Below, piece after piece: positions 45,090 to 56,026 of a stretch of 56,819 bases of DNA. Positions within the stretch are counted from its first letter, which is position 1. Each line of letters opens with the position of its first letter. The translations under genes were made by a program, and so were the position numbers. Origin of the DNA: Zygnema cylindricum (taxonomy: Eukaryota > Streptophyta > Zygnematophyceae > Zygnematales > Zygnemataceae); the NCBI GenBank assembly GCA_037447655.1, contig JBBHKE010001102.1, positions 85,530 through 142,348 of the forward strand, in the 5' to 3' direction. Under the pieces are notes generated by a model that had not been told where the DNA came from, did no database searches, and saw only the letters and a program-made list of their open reading frames with translations.

Positions 45090-45103
45090 CTCTCGTTATT
45101 TTC
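45090..45103 (-). promoter_or_regulatory. Copia-D polypurine tract
   Basis: Minus strand reads GAAAATAACGAGAG directly before the 3' LTR start TGTTGATATTTG. Confidence 0.65.
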
Positions 45104-45156
45104 TAGTCTATTTTCCTTTCAACTCCCACAAAAAAAAAAAAAAAAAAACAAAATAC

Positions 45157-46204
45157 TGAAACTCTGAGACCTCCATAAGTCCTCAGAGTGGACAGCTTCC
45201 AAGAAGCCTCTAAGATAATCCTGACCCCTTTGTGTTTAAGCAAAAATAACTGCCACCCTGGCAGACAAAAACTCTGACCAATTTCACCCCTGTGAAGGCA
45301 AGACTCCCTTGAGTCGATAGCAAAAAGAATCTTTGAATTTGCTCCCCTGAGCAGTAAGTTATGGAGGGTCAAAGTTGACCTTTTGTACAGAAGCTCTTTG
45401 GGAGAGGGGGTCCTATCTTCTAATTTTTCTAAGTCCTATCTCTCTCAAAGACTCTATCTACTGATGTACGGAACCAATCAGAATTGAGTTCCGTACGCAA
45501 AAGTACAGCTACAGGTGTACTTTATGTACGGACATTGTACGACATGGCAAAATGTCGACACATGTCAAATCCGGATTCGGTGCCATAATCTCCGGAGATT
45601 CCACAATCCAACGGAATTTCGCCACGCGTCATCCGATGTGGCGATGGCCACAAACCGCCGAAATCTTCCTCCGCGATCTCGGCGCTAATCCCGGCCGTCC
45701 GATTAAATTCGGCTTTAATCGTAGCCGTAATAAATACATGCGCGGTATTTGTTTCATTTACGAAACAAATGCGCGGTACTGATTTTTGTCCGTACCGTAA
45801 GTCGTACATTATATATTACTGGATCTATGTATCCCGTAATTCATTTCAGTTAAATGGTTTATCGCACGTATACATATTTAAATAAATATCAAACTATATG
45901 ATACGTAACACTACCGCTAGACTAAACGGCTAAGGCTACCGGCTATTTCCTGCCTGCCGGCCGGTAGGTACAAGGATCAAATCCTGCCGCCGGCACATAC
46001 CTTTTAATTAAATAAATAATCCCTAATATAAAATTCCCGTAAACCTCAGGATAGCCAAGGTAGCCATGGCTCTAGCTTCCTCTCCAATTTCTCAGTGATT
46101 GCGACAAGTTTGAGAGTTGGAGAGAGAAGTTAGAGATAGACTGCCTCGACTTCTAGATTTCTTTTCAGACCTAGAAAATACTAATAAAACCATTAGTTTC
46201 TACA
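45157..46204 (-). mobile_element. solo LTR of family A, inserted in Copia-D
   Basis: 1048 bp, very similar to both Copia-A LTRs, bordered by a perfect 5-bp duplication AATAC (45152-45156 and 46205-46209). It has TG...CA ends and keeps the ATG 20 nt inside the gag-side end. A solo LTR implies insertion of a full Copia-A-type element into Copia-D, then LTR-LTR recombination. Confidence 0.93.
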
Positions 46205-46230
46205 AATACCCCCTCCCATTTTTTTTTCTT

Positions 46231-46581
46231 TCACTTTTTTCTTTTCCTTTTCCTTTCATAAACCTTTATGACAATGCCCTCACATTTTAAAAGGTCCATT
46301 AGATGAGCTGAAATACACATTTCATCTTGCTCATCACATTTTTTATCAAGCATCCCAATTTTCATAACCCCGAGCAATGATTTTTTCCACCTCATCACTT
46401 TTTCATCCACACACAACCCGATTTCCCTCTTGCAATCCAAACATCCAGCCCCATCTCCAATCTGCAACATACACCCAGATGCTAACCCTTTTACAGGCAC
46501 ACTTTCATAAATACCATCACTCCCTTTAGCGATGTCAAATCCATTACCCGCAAAAATTAAACTTTCCTCACTCTCTCCCAT
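46231..46581 (-). pseudogene. Copia-D RNase H remnant, still open
   Basis: A 116-codon frame aligns end to end with copia RNase H: FDIAKGSDGIYES against DITTWSDASYGDA, GCMLQIGDGAGC against GYVLYVGDGAC, KVMRWKKSLLG against KELMWVKSLLG, CDEQDEMCISAH against CDNQAAIAISAN. The first Asp (SDG) and third Asp (CDE) positions are kept. The block with the catalytic Glu (MEAEYMA) is deleted, so RNase H activity is not expected. The frame ends in a lysine/arginine tail. Confidence 0.7.
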
Positions 46582-46630
46582 GGATTTCTTTCCACTCTCT
46601 TTCTAAATATATTCCCAATAAGTATTTCTC

Positions 46631-48095
46631 CTACCCTAAACCTTTCATAAAATATTCCTCTTCTCCCCTATCCTTTAAAACCTCTTCGAGTTTCACTTCT
46701 CCCCTTTCCTCGGAATCCATTGAAGTCTCCCTTTCCGACCAGTTTTGTGTTTCCCTATTATCTATAAAATAATCCTCATTAATTTTATCTTTCCCGTTTT
46801 CACTTATGGATCCTAGATCTGACTTTCTCACTTCTAAGTCATACACTCTACACTCCTCGACATCCTCCAATACCTCCTCTCTCTTTACTTCCCTTATACC
46901 TCCAAAAGCACACTTTTGCTTTCGTGGAATTTCTGTGTGCTTTTCTCTCTTCCCCATACTACTAATCTAGAGAAGCTCTAAAATATCTTCATCCTCTTTC
47001 TCCTCTTCCCCTTCTTCCTCGTCATCCATATTCCAACTTCTAAGTTTTTCCAAACAAGGGCATTCCTCCATATAATGACCCGGTTCCCTACAAAAGAAGC
47101 AAACCCCTTTTTTCGAAGCTCCACTTTCTTTTCCTTTCCCTCTCTTTCCACCAAAGTTCCGATAAGATTTACAATTGTCTTTCTTCCCCTCATCACGCTT
47201 CCACTCGTCACCACTGTTCCTCTCATCACGCTTCCGCCAATGACCGCCGTTCCTCTCATCACGCTTCCGCCAATCACCACCAGCTGTAAATGCATTCACC
47301 ATGTCACTTCCCCTACGAAGCTCCAAAGTGCTTTCCCTCAAAAGAATTATCCCCATGGTAAAGCTCCAAGTCCACGAGGAGCCATCCATTGCCTACATAC
47401 GACAAATGATGTTTTCGTACTCATCTGGGAGTTTCATGAGTAGTGTATTAATCTTTCTCACCTTAGATTCTACATATCCCGCACTAGCAAGCTTAACATA
47501 TAGCGCAGCAATATCATTGCAAAACTCTATCATACTACCGCCTTTATAAACATAGGCCTCTATTTCGTATTTTACTAACTGCTGCCTCTGCATAGTCTAA
47601 CTTTTATAAATCTGAATTAGTGCTTCCCAGATTTTCCAAGGACTTGGTTAGACTTAAAAGAGTGATAGCTTTGGACTTAGACACATATCTAAGTATGAGA
47701 TGTTTTGCTATAGTGTTTTTATATTCCCATATTTTTCTATCATTTTCTTCAGTTTTAATCCCTACAAGTAGTACCATAGCTGAGAGCCTACCTCCCCTCA
47801 CCATAGGTGTCTATTTTTCCTTCTCCCCTAATTCCCCATCCACGGAAAGGTTTTTCCCTTCACTTTCCGTTGCATTTGAACTCCGGTTGATATTCTCGGC
47901 AGGCCCAGATGATTCTCTATAGTATGCTCCTACAAAGCCAGGTGGCGGACATCTCACTTGTCCCGAAACAATTCCCCATAAATGCTTCTCAAAAAGCAAT
48001 CTCTCCATTGTAAACTCCGAATAAGTTAAGCCTGTTCCATCAAACATAGGCACCCTAGATGGTGGGCCTATAACCTGAAACTTTGAGACCTCCAT
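46631..48095 (-). pseudogene. gag: Copia-D Gag with expanded charged repeats
   Basis: Starts at the ATG 20 nt inside the 5' LTR (MEVSKFQVIGPPSRVP). Stops or frame breaks near 47808, 47600, 47391 and 46962 split it. Core blocks match Copia-A Gag: KHLILRYVSKS, AYVYKGGSMIEFCND, LLMKLPDEYENII. A GG(D/H)WRKRDERN unit repeats about three times before a zinc knuckle CFFCREPGHYMEEC (47062-47103). The last part (46631-46957) holds PRKQKCAFGG, as at the Gag end of Copia-A and -E, then an acidic stretch where protease should begin. Confidence 0.85.
48061..48075 (-). promoter_or_regulatory. Copia-D primer-binding site, half-tRNA type
   Basis: Minus strand reads GGTTATAGGCCCACC next to the LTR, identical to the Copia-B site. 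Confidence 0.8.
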
Positions 48096-49248
48096 TGGCC
48101 CTCAGAGTAAGCAGATCCAAAAGAAGTTAATCTAGATAGTGCCGACTCCAAGTTGATATAAACCCAAATGACTGACCCCTTGACAGTCAAAACCCCAATA
48201 TAGATTCACCCCTGTGAAATAACACTTTCTGCATGCTCAGTTCCACCACAAAATGCAAAGTTAGAATATGAGATTTGGACATATTCACCCACTTTGAATT
48301 TACCTTAGAAATACCGCCACCCTAATAGACAAAAACTCTAACGGACAACACCCCTGTGTAGCCTGGACTCCCCTGAGTCCGCAGCAAAAAGAATCACTCA
48401 AAATGGTCAAGTAAGTTGATAGTTATGGCTGGCCAAAGTTTGCAATTTATACAAGGTGCTCTCTGGGAGAGGCAGCTACCTACCCAAAATTTCCTAAGTC
48501 CTATTTCCCCTTTAAAACTTTATCTACTAAAGTACGGCACCAATCAAATTATTGTGTCGTACAAAAAAGTACAGGTGCCGGTGTACTTTTTGTACGGCCA
48601 TTGTACAACATGGCCAAAATGTTGACACGTGTCAAATCAGGATTTGTTCCCGTAATCTCCGGAGTTCCCGTAATCCAATGGTATCACGCCACGTGTCATC
48701 TGACGTGGGAATGACCGTAAAACGCCAAAAGTACCTTTTCCGTGATCGCGGCGCCTATCGCGGCCGTCTAATCAAAACCGGATATAATCCTAGCTGCTAA
48801 AATTCAACGCGCGATATTTGTTTCGCGGTCGAAACAAGTGCACAATATCCATTTCATAAAACATCGAAATCGTACTCCGTACTATCTAAAACTGTTTCCA
48901 TGTACTACATATCTATTTCCCGTTAAACGAACTAGTCTACGTGTTACTATATAAATATTTGTCAAACCCTATATATATTAGCATTATTTAGACTTAACGG
49001 CTAGAGCTAACGGCTACTTTGACTGGCGGCAGGTACCAAGATCAAACCCTGCGCTAGTCAATCCTTTTTATGAACCTTCTTAATTTACCTGTCTCTCTTG
49101 GAGAACTCAGGCAGCCATGACTTTGCCTCCCTATATAGCCTTCAGTGACTACAACAAGTATGGGGGCTTGGATAAGGGAGTCAGAGGCAGACTGCCTCTG
49201 CTCTTTATCTATCCTAATACACACCTAATAAATACTCAAATATCAACA
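48076..49248 (-). repeat. Copia-D 5' LTR
   Basis: 1173 bp with TG...CA ends, collinear with the 3' copy. ATG of gag lies at its inner end. Confidence 0.9.
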
Positions 49249-49253
49249 ATGGT

Positions 49254-49370
49254 CTCCAACACAGGTAGCGGAAAAGTTTTGGCTGGCTGCCAAGTAATGA
49301 TCAACAGTACGGGCGATCAATTTTACATCTCGAGTTTGCCTTCCGAAGTCCGCTTCCAAATTTCAATGTG
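49254..49370 (+). CDS. candidate host exon, 3' part, split by Copia-D
   Basis: Continues the same frame after the right-hand copy of ATGGT: NTGSGKVLAGCQVMIN, then FYISSLPSEVRFQIS, ending at ATGTG followed by GTACGT, a strong 5' splice site. The open frame in fact runs on to a TAG at 49432-49434. Function unknown. If real, the Copia-D insertion disrupts this gene. Confidence 0.35.
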
Positions 49371-50882
49371 GTACGTTTTCGCACGTATGATCCTTGAAAG
49401 CCAAAAATCTTGTAAATTTCCAGAACATCTGTAGCTCAAAAGCCATAAAACCGAATCTCTGATTGCGTGTACTAAGAATCATTTTTCTTGTTGTTTTGAG
49501 TCGACGCAAAACAAAACGTTTTTTTGGAACCTATGCATCATTATGCCCCTCTTCCACATTCACGTCGGCCAGCTCAACCTGTACCCTGGCGACAACTCCA
49601 CAGTATATCTAGAATCGCGCCGTTGCGCCATTTACCAAACAGGTCTGACGGGCTCTTAATGCTAATCGTTGCCTCTCCCACCTCCTGCAAAAACTCCTCC
49701 ACTCAAAAAGAGTCCTCCTCCCAAAGAGAGTCCTCCTCCTCCCAAAAATAGTCCTCCTCCCAAAAAGAATCTTCCTCCTCCTAAAAAGAGTCTTCCTCCC
49801 CCTCTCAAGGAAGCTTATTTCCCCTCCAACGAGACCAAAATCTTCTCCACCATCTCAATAGATTGACATGGCAGGCAGTGTGATATCAGGCCAGTGTAGT
49901 TAGATAGCTTGATTTTTTTTTGAGTCGTTTCATGTTTTGTTTAGCGACGACTTAATACTCTCTTAATATGTAATTTCTTCTAAGAGATAGAAAGTGGTGT
50001 GATATTTTTTTATATTTAAATTTAGGGTTTGCCAATACTGAAAGCTTAAAGTAATACCTACCGTTTTTCCTCGCTTGTTTAAAAAGAAAAATAAGAAAAA
50101 TGTGTGTGGCAACCATCATGAGCGCAAATATTTAAACCAAAACTTTTCTTTTGGGATGCATTTTAAATTTCCTTCTCGAATTTTGTTAGAAGTCATGCGC
50201 GTGATTTCCAATTTTTTTATTTATTTTTTCCTCATTTTTCTGACTCATAAATGGTTTGACATTTGGTAAGGCACAGGTTGTATTTTTCATGAGGCCAAAA
50301 CATGAGCATTTGTTTGAAATCTAAAAATGGATGCATATTATCTTTAAAATTTTGTTTTAATTTCCTTTATGTGATGTTGTTCAACAAAAATAATCTTGTT
50401 CCTTATCATTTTGTAATTAATTCAATTACAGGAAATTCTTTAATTGAAAGAGGAGTCCACCCTTCCTAGATCATCAGTTACCTTAATACCACTAATGGTA
50501 ATTGATTTAGATCTTCACAAGGCACTCCGATGTTCGGTACACTGAATGTTACTCTCAACCAATTTGCCTGTCTAAGTTATCTCCCTAGAAAAGGTTGAAA
50601 GGGAGGAGGAAAATTCCAAAGGTAGAAAGGCTATTGCCTAGCCTACAGATTAAGACCGCAAAAATAATTATTGTTTTTAGTGCGACAAACTAGCCGGGAC
50701 ATGTGTCGCAATCTTGTCCCAGCAAGGAGAAGCAATACAATTATGCGGCCAAACATTCGCCTTCCACAATCTTTCCATTGATCTGTTGACAAGCAATTTA
50801 AAACTCGAAAATGAATAGATCACTAACTTGGGTGATTTTCACCACCTGTATACTGAAGCAACGTTATTTGTTGACATGCGCT
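49371..50882. other. no confirmed gene; host sequence
   Basis: Follows the candidate exon's 5' splice site. It contains the CCTCCTCCCAAAAAGAG minisatellite and AT-rich sequence from about 49900. No domain-bearing frame seen. Confidence 0.45.
49676..49822. repeat. minisatellite, CCTCCTCCCAAAAAGAGT units
   Basis: Same unit type as 14590-15600 but on the opposite strand. The plus frame reads SPPPKKS/LPPPKKS repeats. It starts from a TTG and has no ATG or signal peptide, so I do not call a protein. Confidence 0.7.
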
Positions 50883-52109
50883 TGTAATTCTGTGACCTCC
50901 ATTGGTACACAGAATGTCTAGCTTATATAACGCCTCTAGGATAATATTTGCACTTTTGACTTTGGCAATGAATCAATGCCACCTTGGCGCCCAAAAACTT
51001 TGACCAACTACACCTTTGTGTAGCTAAGACTCCCTTGAGCTCGCAGCAAAAAGAATCATTGAATTTGCTCCCTTGAGCATTAAGTTATGGTTGTTCAAAG
51101 ATAGCATATCTATATAGATGGCCTTTGGGAGAGAGGACTTTCAAAAAAATTGTCTAAGACCTAAGAACCTACTCTTAACTACTCTAGACGAATCAAAATA
51201 TTGTACGCTAAATTATGTACATACAAAGTACGGTTGTCGCTGTAATTTATGTACGGAAATAGTCGACACCACTATCAGACTGCCACGTGGTATACAAGTC
51301 ATCCTCATTATGTCTTTTTCTTTACCGGCATCCTATAGGACGATTCCACGTGTCATTTTTCCTCTTTATTAGGAAAGTACGGTCAAATATTTTCTCTGGC
51401 ATTCCGGCACTTACGCGTGCCGTCCGTTTGTGATCTAGTAATAAATATCGGCCGTTCGATGCTAACGGCGCGCCGAAAAATGTATACCGTTGCTGACCGT
51501 TTTGAATTTCAATGGTCTTCGTCCTATGTTGACTGTTGAAAATTGCCGTCCGTTTGTGATTTGGTAACAAATATCGGTCGTTCGATGCTAACGGCGGGCC
51601 GAAAAATGTATACCGTTGTTGACCGTTTTGAATTTCAATGGTCTTCGTCCTATGTTGACCGTTGAAAATCCCGGCTTCTTTGCGATCCGTCAAGAACGGA
51701 TGACATTTAATTTCGTCCATTGAAATTAAATGTCGTTTCATTTATTTCGTGGGGTACAGTTTTTCAAACTGTACTATCTTTCCTATGTTCGTTTCGTTTC
51801 GTTAACCGTTAAATGATTTTAGTGGCCGCGTCATCTATTATAAACGTATGAAACACAATATATGCATCGATTCTTCAAGACCTACCGGATAAGGCGTACC
51901 AACAATTTGTACGTCTGTTTTTGAGTCAGAGGATCAATTCATGGTCCTGGTAGAATATCTTTTACACAAGCTCTATCTTACCTGTATTCTCATCTGCTTG
52001 AGGCAGCCATGGCTGCCTACAAGTTCTCCTTAACTACGACAAGTATGAGAACAATAAAATAACCATGGACTGACTAAGGAGATAGATTGTAAAATACCCT
52101 TTTTTAACA
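50883..52109 (-). repeat. Copia-E 3' LTR
   Basis: 1227 bp. The gag-side end TGTAATTCTGTGACCTCCAT aligns with TGAAACTCTGAGACCTCCAT of family A and keeps the ATG at 20 nt. The outer end is TGTTAAAAAAGGG on the minus strand. It includes a 126-bp tandem duplication and a degenerate tRNA-like stretch near 51882-51955. Confidence 0.85.
51419..51668. repeat. 126-bp tandem duplication inside LTR E
   Basis: Two adjacent copies starting GCCGTCCGTTTGTGATC/T (51419 and 51545) agree at almost every base. Because 126 is a multiple of three, the minus-strand frame across it repeats a 42-residue block, a by-product and not a gene in my view. Confidence 0.9.
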
Positions 52110-52124
52110 CTCCTTTCATTTTCT
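52110..52124 (-). promoter_or_regulatory. Copia-E polypurine tract
   Basis: Minus strand reads AAAATGAAAGGAG before the LTR start TGTTAAAAAAGG. Confidence 0.7.
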
Positions 52125-52129
52125 AGTCT

Positions 52130-53650
52130 ATCTTTTCTTTGAGTCCACACTTCTCTCTACAAAATATCAATTTGGGAGAGGGAACCGGTTTAGTCATCAT
52201 ATCTGATACCATTTCTCTATCCGGTCTATATTCCAAACTAATTATTTTATCCTCAACCTTTTCTCAAACAAAGCTCAAACGAATATCCATATGATTTGCG
52301 TTAAAATGATGTTTAGGGTTTGCTGCAATTGCAATAGCAGCTTGATTATCAAAAAATATCCTATGTATTCCACTCTTCATATAGCTAAGTTCTTAAAGCA
52401 AATATTTCACCCACATTAATTCTTTCACAGTTGAACAAGAGGCCATATACTCTGCCTCCATGGTGGACTAAGTAATCACCTTTTGTTGCTTACTACTCCA
52501 ACAGCAAGCCCCATTCCCAACATACAACACATATCCAGAAGTACACCTCCTCATTGGAGCATCCCCATAAGTGGCATCACTCCAAGTGGTGATGTCAGTG
52601 TTATCCCCTCCCAAATGCAACCACATATCTCTCGTTCCTATCAAGTATCGCATGACCCTTTTGGCCGCTTCCTAATCTTTCTTCCTATGATCATTCAAAC
52701 TCCTACTTAATATCCCTATAGCTGCTGCTATATCAGGACGAGTACAATTCATAAAGTATATCAAATTACCGACAACCTGTCTGTAAGGAATAGTTTGCAT
52801 AAACTTGCTTTCATGAGGTCCTAACTCATTATCCAAGATCAAGACTCACTCTTCCGAGCTCCCCTCATTTCCCTTCTTTAACTCTATTGGAGTTGAACAA
52901 CTATTTGCTTTATCCATTTGAAATTTTTCAAGCATATTTCTTATTGCTTCCTTTTGAGTTAGTCTTATCATTTTCTTCTCTCTATCCCTCTCCTTCTAAA
53001 TTCCCAAAATATACTTTGCCTCCCCCAAGTCTTTCATTTCAAATCTACTCTTTAGATCCTTTTTCAATCTATTAATTTTCTCCATTGATTTACTCAACAC
53101 AAGCAAATCGTCAACATAGATGGCAATGAAAATTATACCTTCATCGTCCTCAAATAGATAGATGGAATGATCCGAACTAATTCGGATATATCCCAAACTC
53201 GTCAAAAACTTGTCCAACTTCTTGTTCCATTGGCGTGGAGCTTGCTTTAATCCATATAGAGACTTTATCAACATGCACACCTTACTTTCTTCTCCTTTCT
53301 CCACAAATCCTTCCACTTGTCGCATGAAGATCTCTCCTTCTAATTCTCGGTGTAAGGAAGCGGTTTTGATGTCCATCTGGTGCACCTCCATGTCTTCCGC
53401 TGCCGCTAGACTAAGTAGGATTCGGACGGAGGGAAATCTAACAACCAGAGCGAAGGTGTGCTCATAATCAATTCCCTCTTTCTGTGTAAACCCTTTTGCC
53501 ACTAATCTGGCCTTGTATCGCTCGATAGTGTTATCCGGATTGAGTTTCAACTTAAATTACCACTTACATCCTATCGGCTTTCTCTCCGAAGGACAATTTA
53601 TCAACTCCCATATGTTTGCTTCCATAATGGAAGTCATCTCATCATTAATA
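52130..53650 (-). pseudogene. pol: Copia-E reverse transcriptase and RNase H
   Basis: The open block 52996-53550 has KLNPDNTIERYKARLVAKGF, QMDIKTASLHRELEGEIFM (Phe to Ser in the usual TAFL), YGLKQAPRQWNKK and an intact catalytic IAIYVDDLLVLS. A stop replaces the codon before the EIQxERD-type block. RNase H lies in 52300-52653, with WSDATYGDAP visible and further stops after it. Confidence 0.88.
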
Positions 53651-53654
53651 GCTT

Positions 53655-54930
53655 TCATCCATCTACTACGTTCCGGACTATTAATTGCCTCCGAGTGGGT
53701 TCGCTCAAATGTGACAGCTTGGTTACCTTATTGTTTACTTGTGTCTCTTGAAGTCTCTTGCTGCTTCTCCTTCCTCCTTCAAACTCTGAAGCTATAATGG
53801 AGGGTAATCTTAGATTTCTATGAAAAACTTCAACCTCTCCCCTATCCGTGGGGTCCATCCCCGGACATTCATCATCCATTTTCGGTCTTTCCTCGTTTTC
53901 TTCCTCGATTTGAACCGGAAGTTGTGACTCCAATAAAGGGTCACTCTCAATCAGTTTTTCTTCTTCCTCTACAAGGTCAGGTTGAACCAAATTCGGTTAG
54001 AAGAATCTGAATATAACTCATTTTTTGATTCAATTTTAACTCTAACCGGTTTAGTGTACTTGAAGGGATCTATGGACTGTCCTTCATCCATGACTACCTA
54101 GTGTTTTATTATAATTATGTCTTCTCTTCCGAGATCATAAACTTTATATCTTTTTACATTTTCATCATACCCAAGTAAGTATCCCGGCTTTCCCCTTGCA
54201 TCAAACTTCCAATCTGATTTTTATGTGTTTAGACTAAACACTTGACTTCCGAACACCTTTAAGTGTGAAATATATGGTTTTCTCCCAGTCCATCTTTCAT
54301 AAGGTGTTTGTCCTTTTACCGCCAAGGTAAGGATGTTGTTTTTGAGATAGCTAGCACAATTCATAGCCCCTGCCCAAAAACTTTTTCTTATCTCTTTATC
54401 TATCAACTTACTACGGGCAGTATCACTTAATGTCCAATTTAGTCTCTTCGCTACACTGTTTTGTTCTGGGTTCTTTGGGAGAGTCTTTTGGTGTTAAACC
54501 CCTTCCTCTTTCAAATAATCCTCAAACTCATTAGAAGTGTATCCCCCCCCATTATCACTCCTCACTCTCTTTATAGGTGTCTCATTAAGCTTTTCACTCC
54601 ATGCTTTATACTCCTTAAAATAAGCCGAAGCCTCAGATTTGTTTTTCAAGTAATATACTCTAGAGTATCTAGACCAATCATAAGTGATAGTAAGCATAAA
54701 TCTCTTCCCTCCAATTGATGGCACTTTGGCCGGTCCTCATATATCAGTATGAACTAGACCTAAGACCTTTTCACCCTTATATGTTGCAGTTTTTGGAAAA
54801 GGCAATCTGTGGGCCTTTCATTGAGCACATCCACTAGAATCATCTAAAGTCTCATTATCTCCAAAATGTATTCCCTCAACTACACCCATTTTCTTCATTT
54901 CCTTCAATCAATCTAGATGCATATGTCCCA
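53655..54930 (-). pseudogene. pol: Copia-E integrase and acidic linker
   Basis: Integrase pieces: GGKRFMLTITYDWSRYSRVYY, VRSDNGGGYTSNEF (second Asp), then PEQNSVAKRLN, where the catalytic Glu is Lys as in Copia-A. AMNCASYLKNN and YERWTGRKP follow. The linker (53655-53990) is Glu/Asp-rich. Stops and frameshifts separate these pieces. Confidence 0.85.
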
Positions 54931-56026
54931 ATCTTTTATGGCACATCATCAAATCATTTACACCACCCTAATAAACTCCCGTCTTTACATGACTCAAATT
55001 TAGCCTAAACATTCCTTGGCTACCCTTTTCAGCTGTGAAGTACACTTTATTCTCATAACTATCATCAAAAACTCCTTTCTTAGTACTAGTCTCAAAACCT
55101 TTATCATCTAAGACCAACGTAGCGATAAGATTTTGTTCAACTCTGGAATAAAAAGAACATCAGAGAAAGTGACTATAGATGTCTTACCATCAACTAAGAC
55201 TCTCAGATCCATTGATCCCACTAAATTAGTGGTCACAATTCTCCCATCCCCGTACTCTATCTCTACAGTGGGGATTTTTCTCATTTTGGTAAACAATGGT
55301 TTTCTCTGCACATATGCATACTGGCGCCTAAATCAATAATCCATACTTCTTCAAGAGCTTCTTTTGCTCCACCGAAGACACACTTTTGCCTCCTTGGAAT
55401 CTTCGGCTCACCTTTCACCTCTAGCTCCTCGTTGAGGAGAAGTTCTCCATCGTCCATATCGCAATCCTCTCCCATGACTTGTGTTGCCACAAATGCCTTT
55501 TTTTTCCTTGCGGCTGGTTTTCCGATCTGTTCCTCCTTCAATCTCAGCTCGGTCATTTTAGTACACTCTCCCATGTAGTGCCCTGGCTTCTTACAAAATT
55601 GACAAAGCCCCTTCGGAGGCTTTGATCCAGATCCGTCGTGGTTTCCTCTTCCTCCTCCACCAAAGTTTCCATAAGGTTTATTGGAATCCTTATTCCCCCA
55701 ATTAGTTCCAGTAGCCAAAGCCTAAACACTCTTTCCTCCTCTCCATATTACAATTGTGCTTTCGCGAACCAAAATCATCGTTAAACGGAGTTCCAGATCC
55801 ATTGATGATCTAGCAAATTGTGAACCCTATTGCTAATGTTTTCATAATCGTCTGGGAGTTTCATTAACAAAGTATTCACCTTTTCTTTCTGTGTCTCCCT
55901 TTTTCTTCCACTCTCCAACTCCATAAATTACCCGGCGAAGTCATTGCAAAAGTCTAGCATCTTTCCCCCTTTGTACACATATGCCTATACCTTCTGATCC
56001 GCCAGCTTTTGCTGCTGAATCGTAGC
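54931..56026 (-). pseudogene. gag-pol: Copia-E Gag (3' half), protease and integrase zinc region
   Basis: From the insertion point the frame reads TIQQQKLADQKV, stop, then AYVYKGGKMLDFCND, the copia gag core. The zinc knuckle CQFCKKPGHYMGEC is at 55563-55604. Gag is in frame with the protease motif WIIDLGASMHMC; the catalytic D-S-G reads D-L-G. Trp precedes it where Copia-A has a TAG. LFIPELNK then marks the protease end. Confidence 0.87.

Larger units (their letters stand above)
43919..49248 (-). mobile_element. Copia-D: non-autonomous copia element with gag and an RNase H remnant
   Basis: Two LTRs of about 1172 bp flank an internal region of only about 1.9 kb (after removing a nested solo LTR). 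A perfect 5-bp target duplication ATGGT borders it (43914-43918 and 49249-49253). Primer site, gag and polypurine tract are present; protease, integrase and reverse transcriptase are absent, and a divergent RNase H-like frame adjoins the polypurine side. This layout resembles gag-bearing non-autonomous LTR elements described in plants (TR-GAG type), which would depend on another copia element for enzymes. Confidence 0.88.
50883..56026 (-). mobile_element. Copia-E: decayed copia element, cut by Copia-F
   Basis: Minus strand. The 3' LTR (50883-52109), polypurine tract, RNase H, reverse transcriptase, integrase, protease and the 3' half of gag are present; gag stops at the Copia-F insertion. The left flank is GCGCT; the other flank is not in the window. 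Protein text is closest to Copia-A (same LWKALI/TIQQQ, CQFCKKPGHYM and integrase features), with many stops and frameshifts, so older than Copia-A. Confidence 0.88.

Noticed and set aside
31488-45809. Identical 99-110-codon frames in the LTRs of family A (both strands)
   Set aside because: They recur only because the LTR is repeated, both strands are open together, and they lie in the LTR promoter region without any domain.
51322-51741. 139-codon minus frame with a repeated 42-residue block
   Set aside because: It is a by-product of the 126-bp tandem duplication in LTR E.
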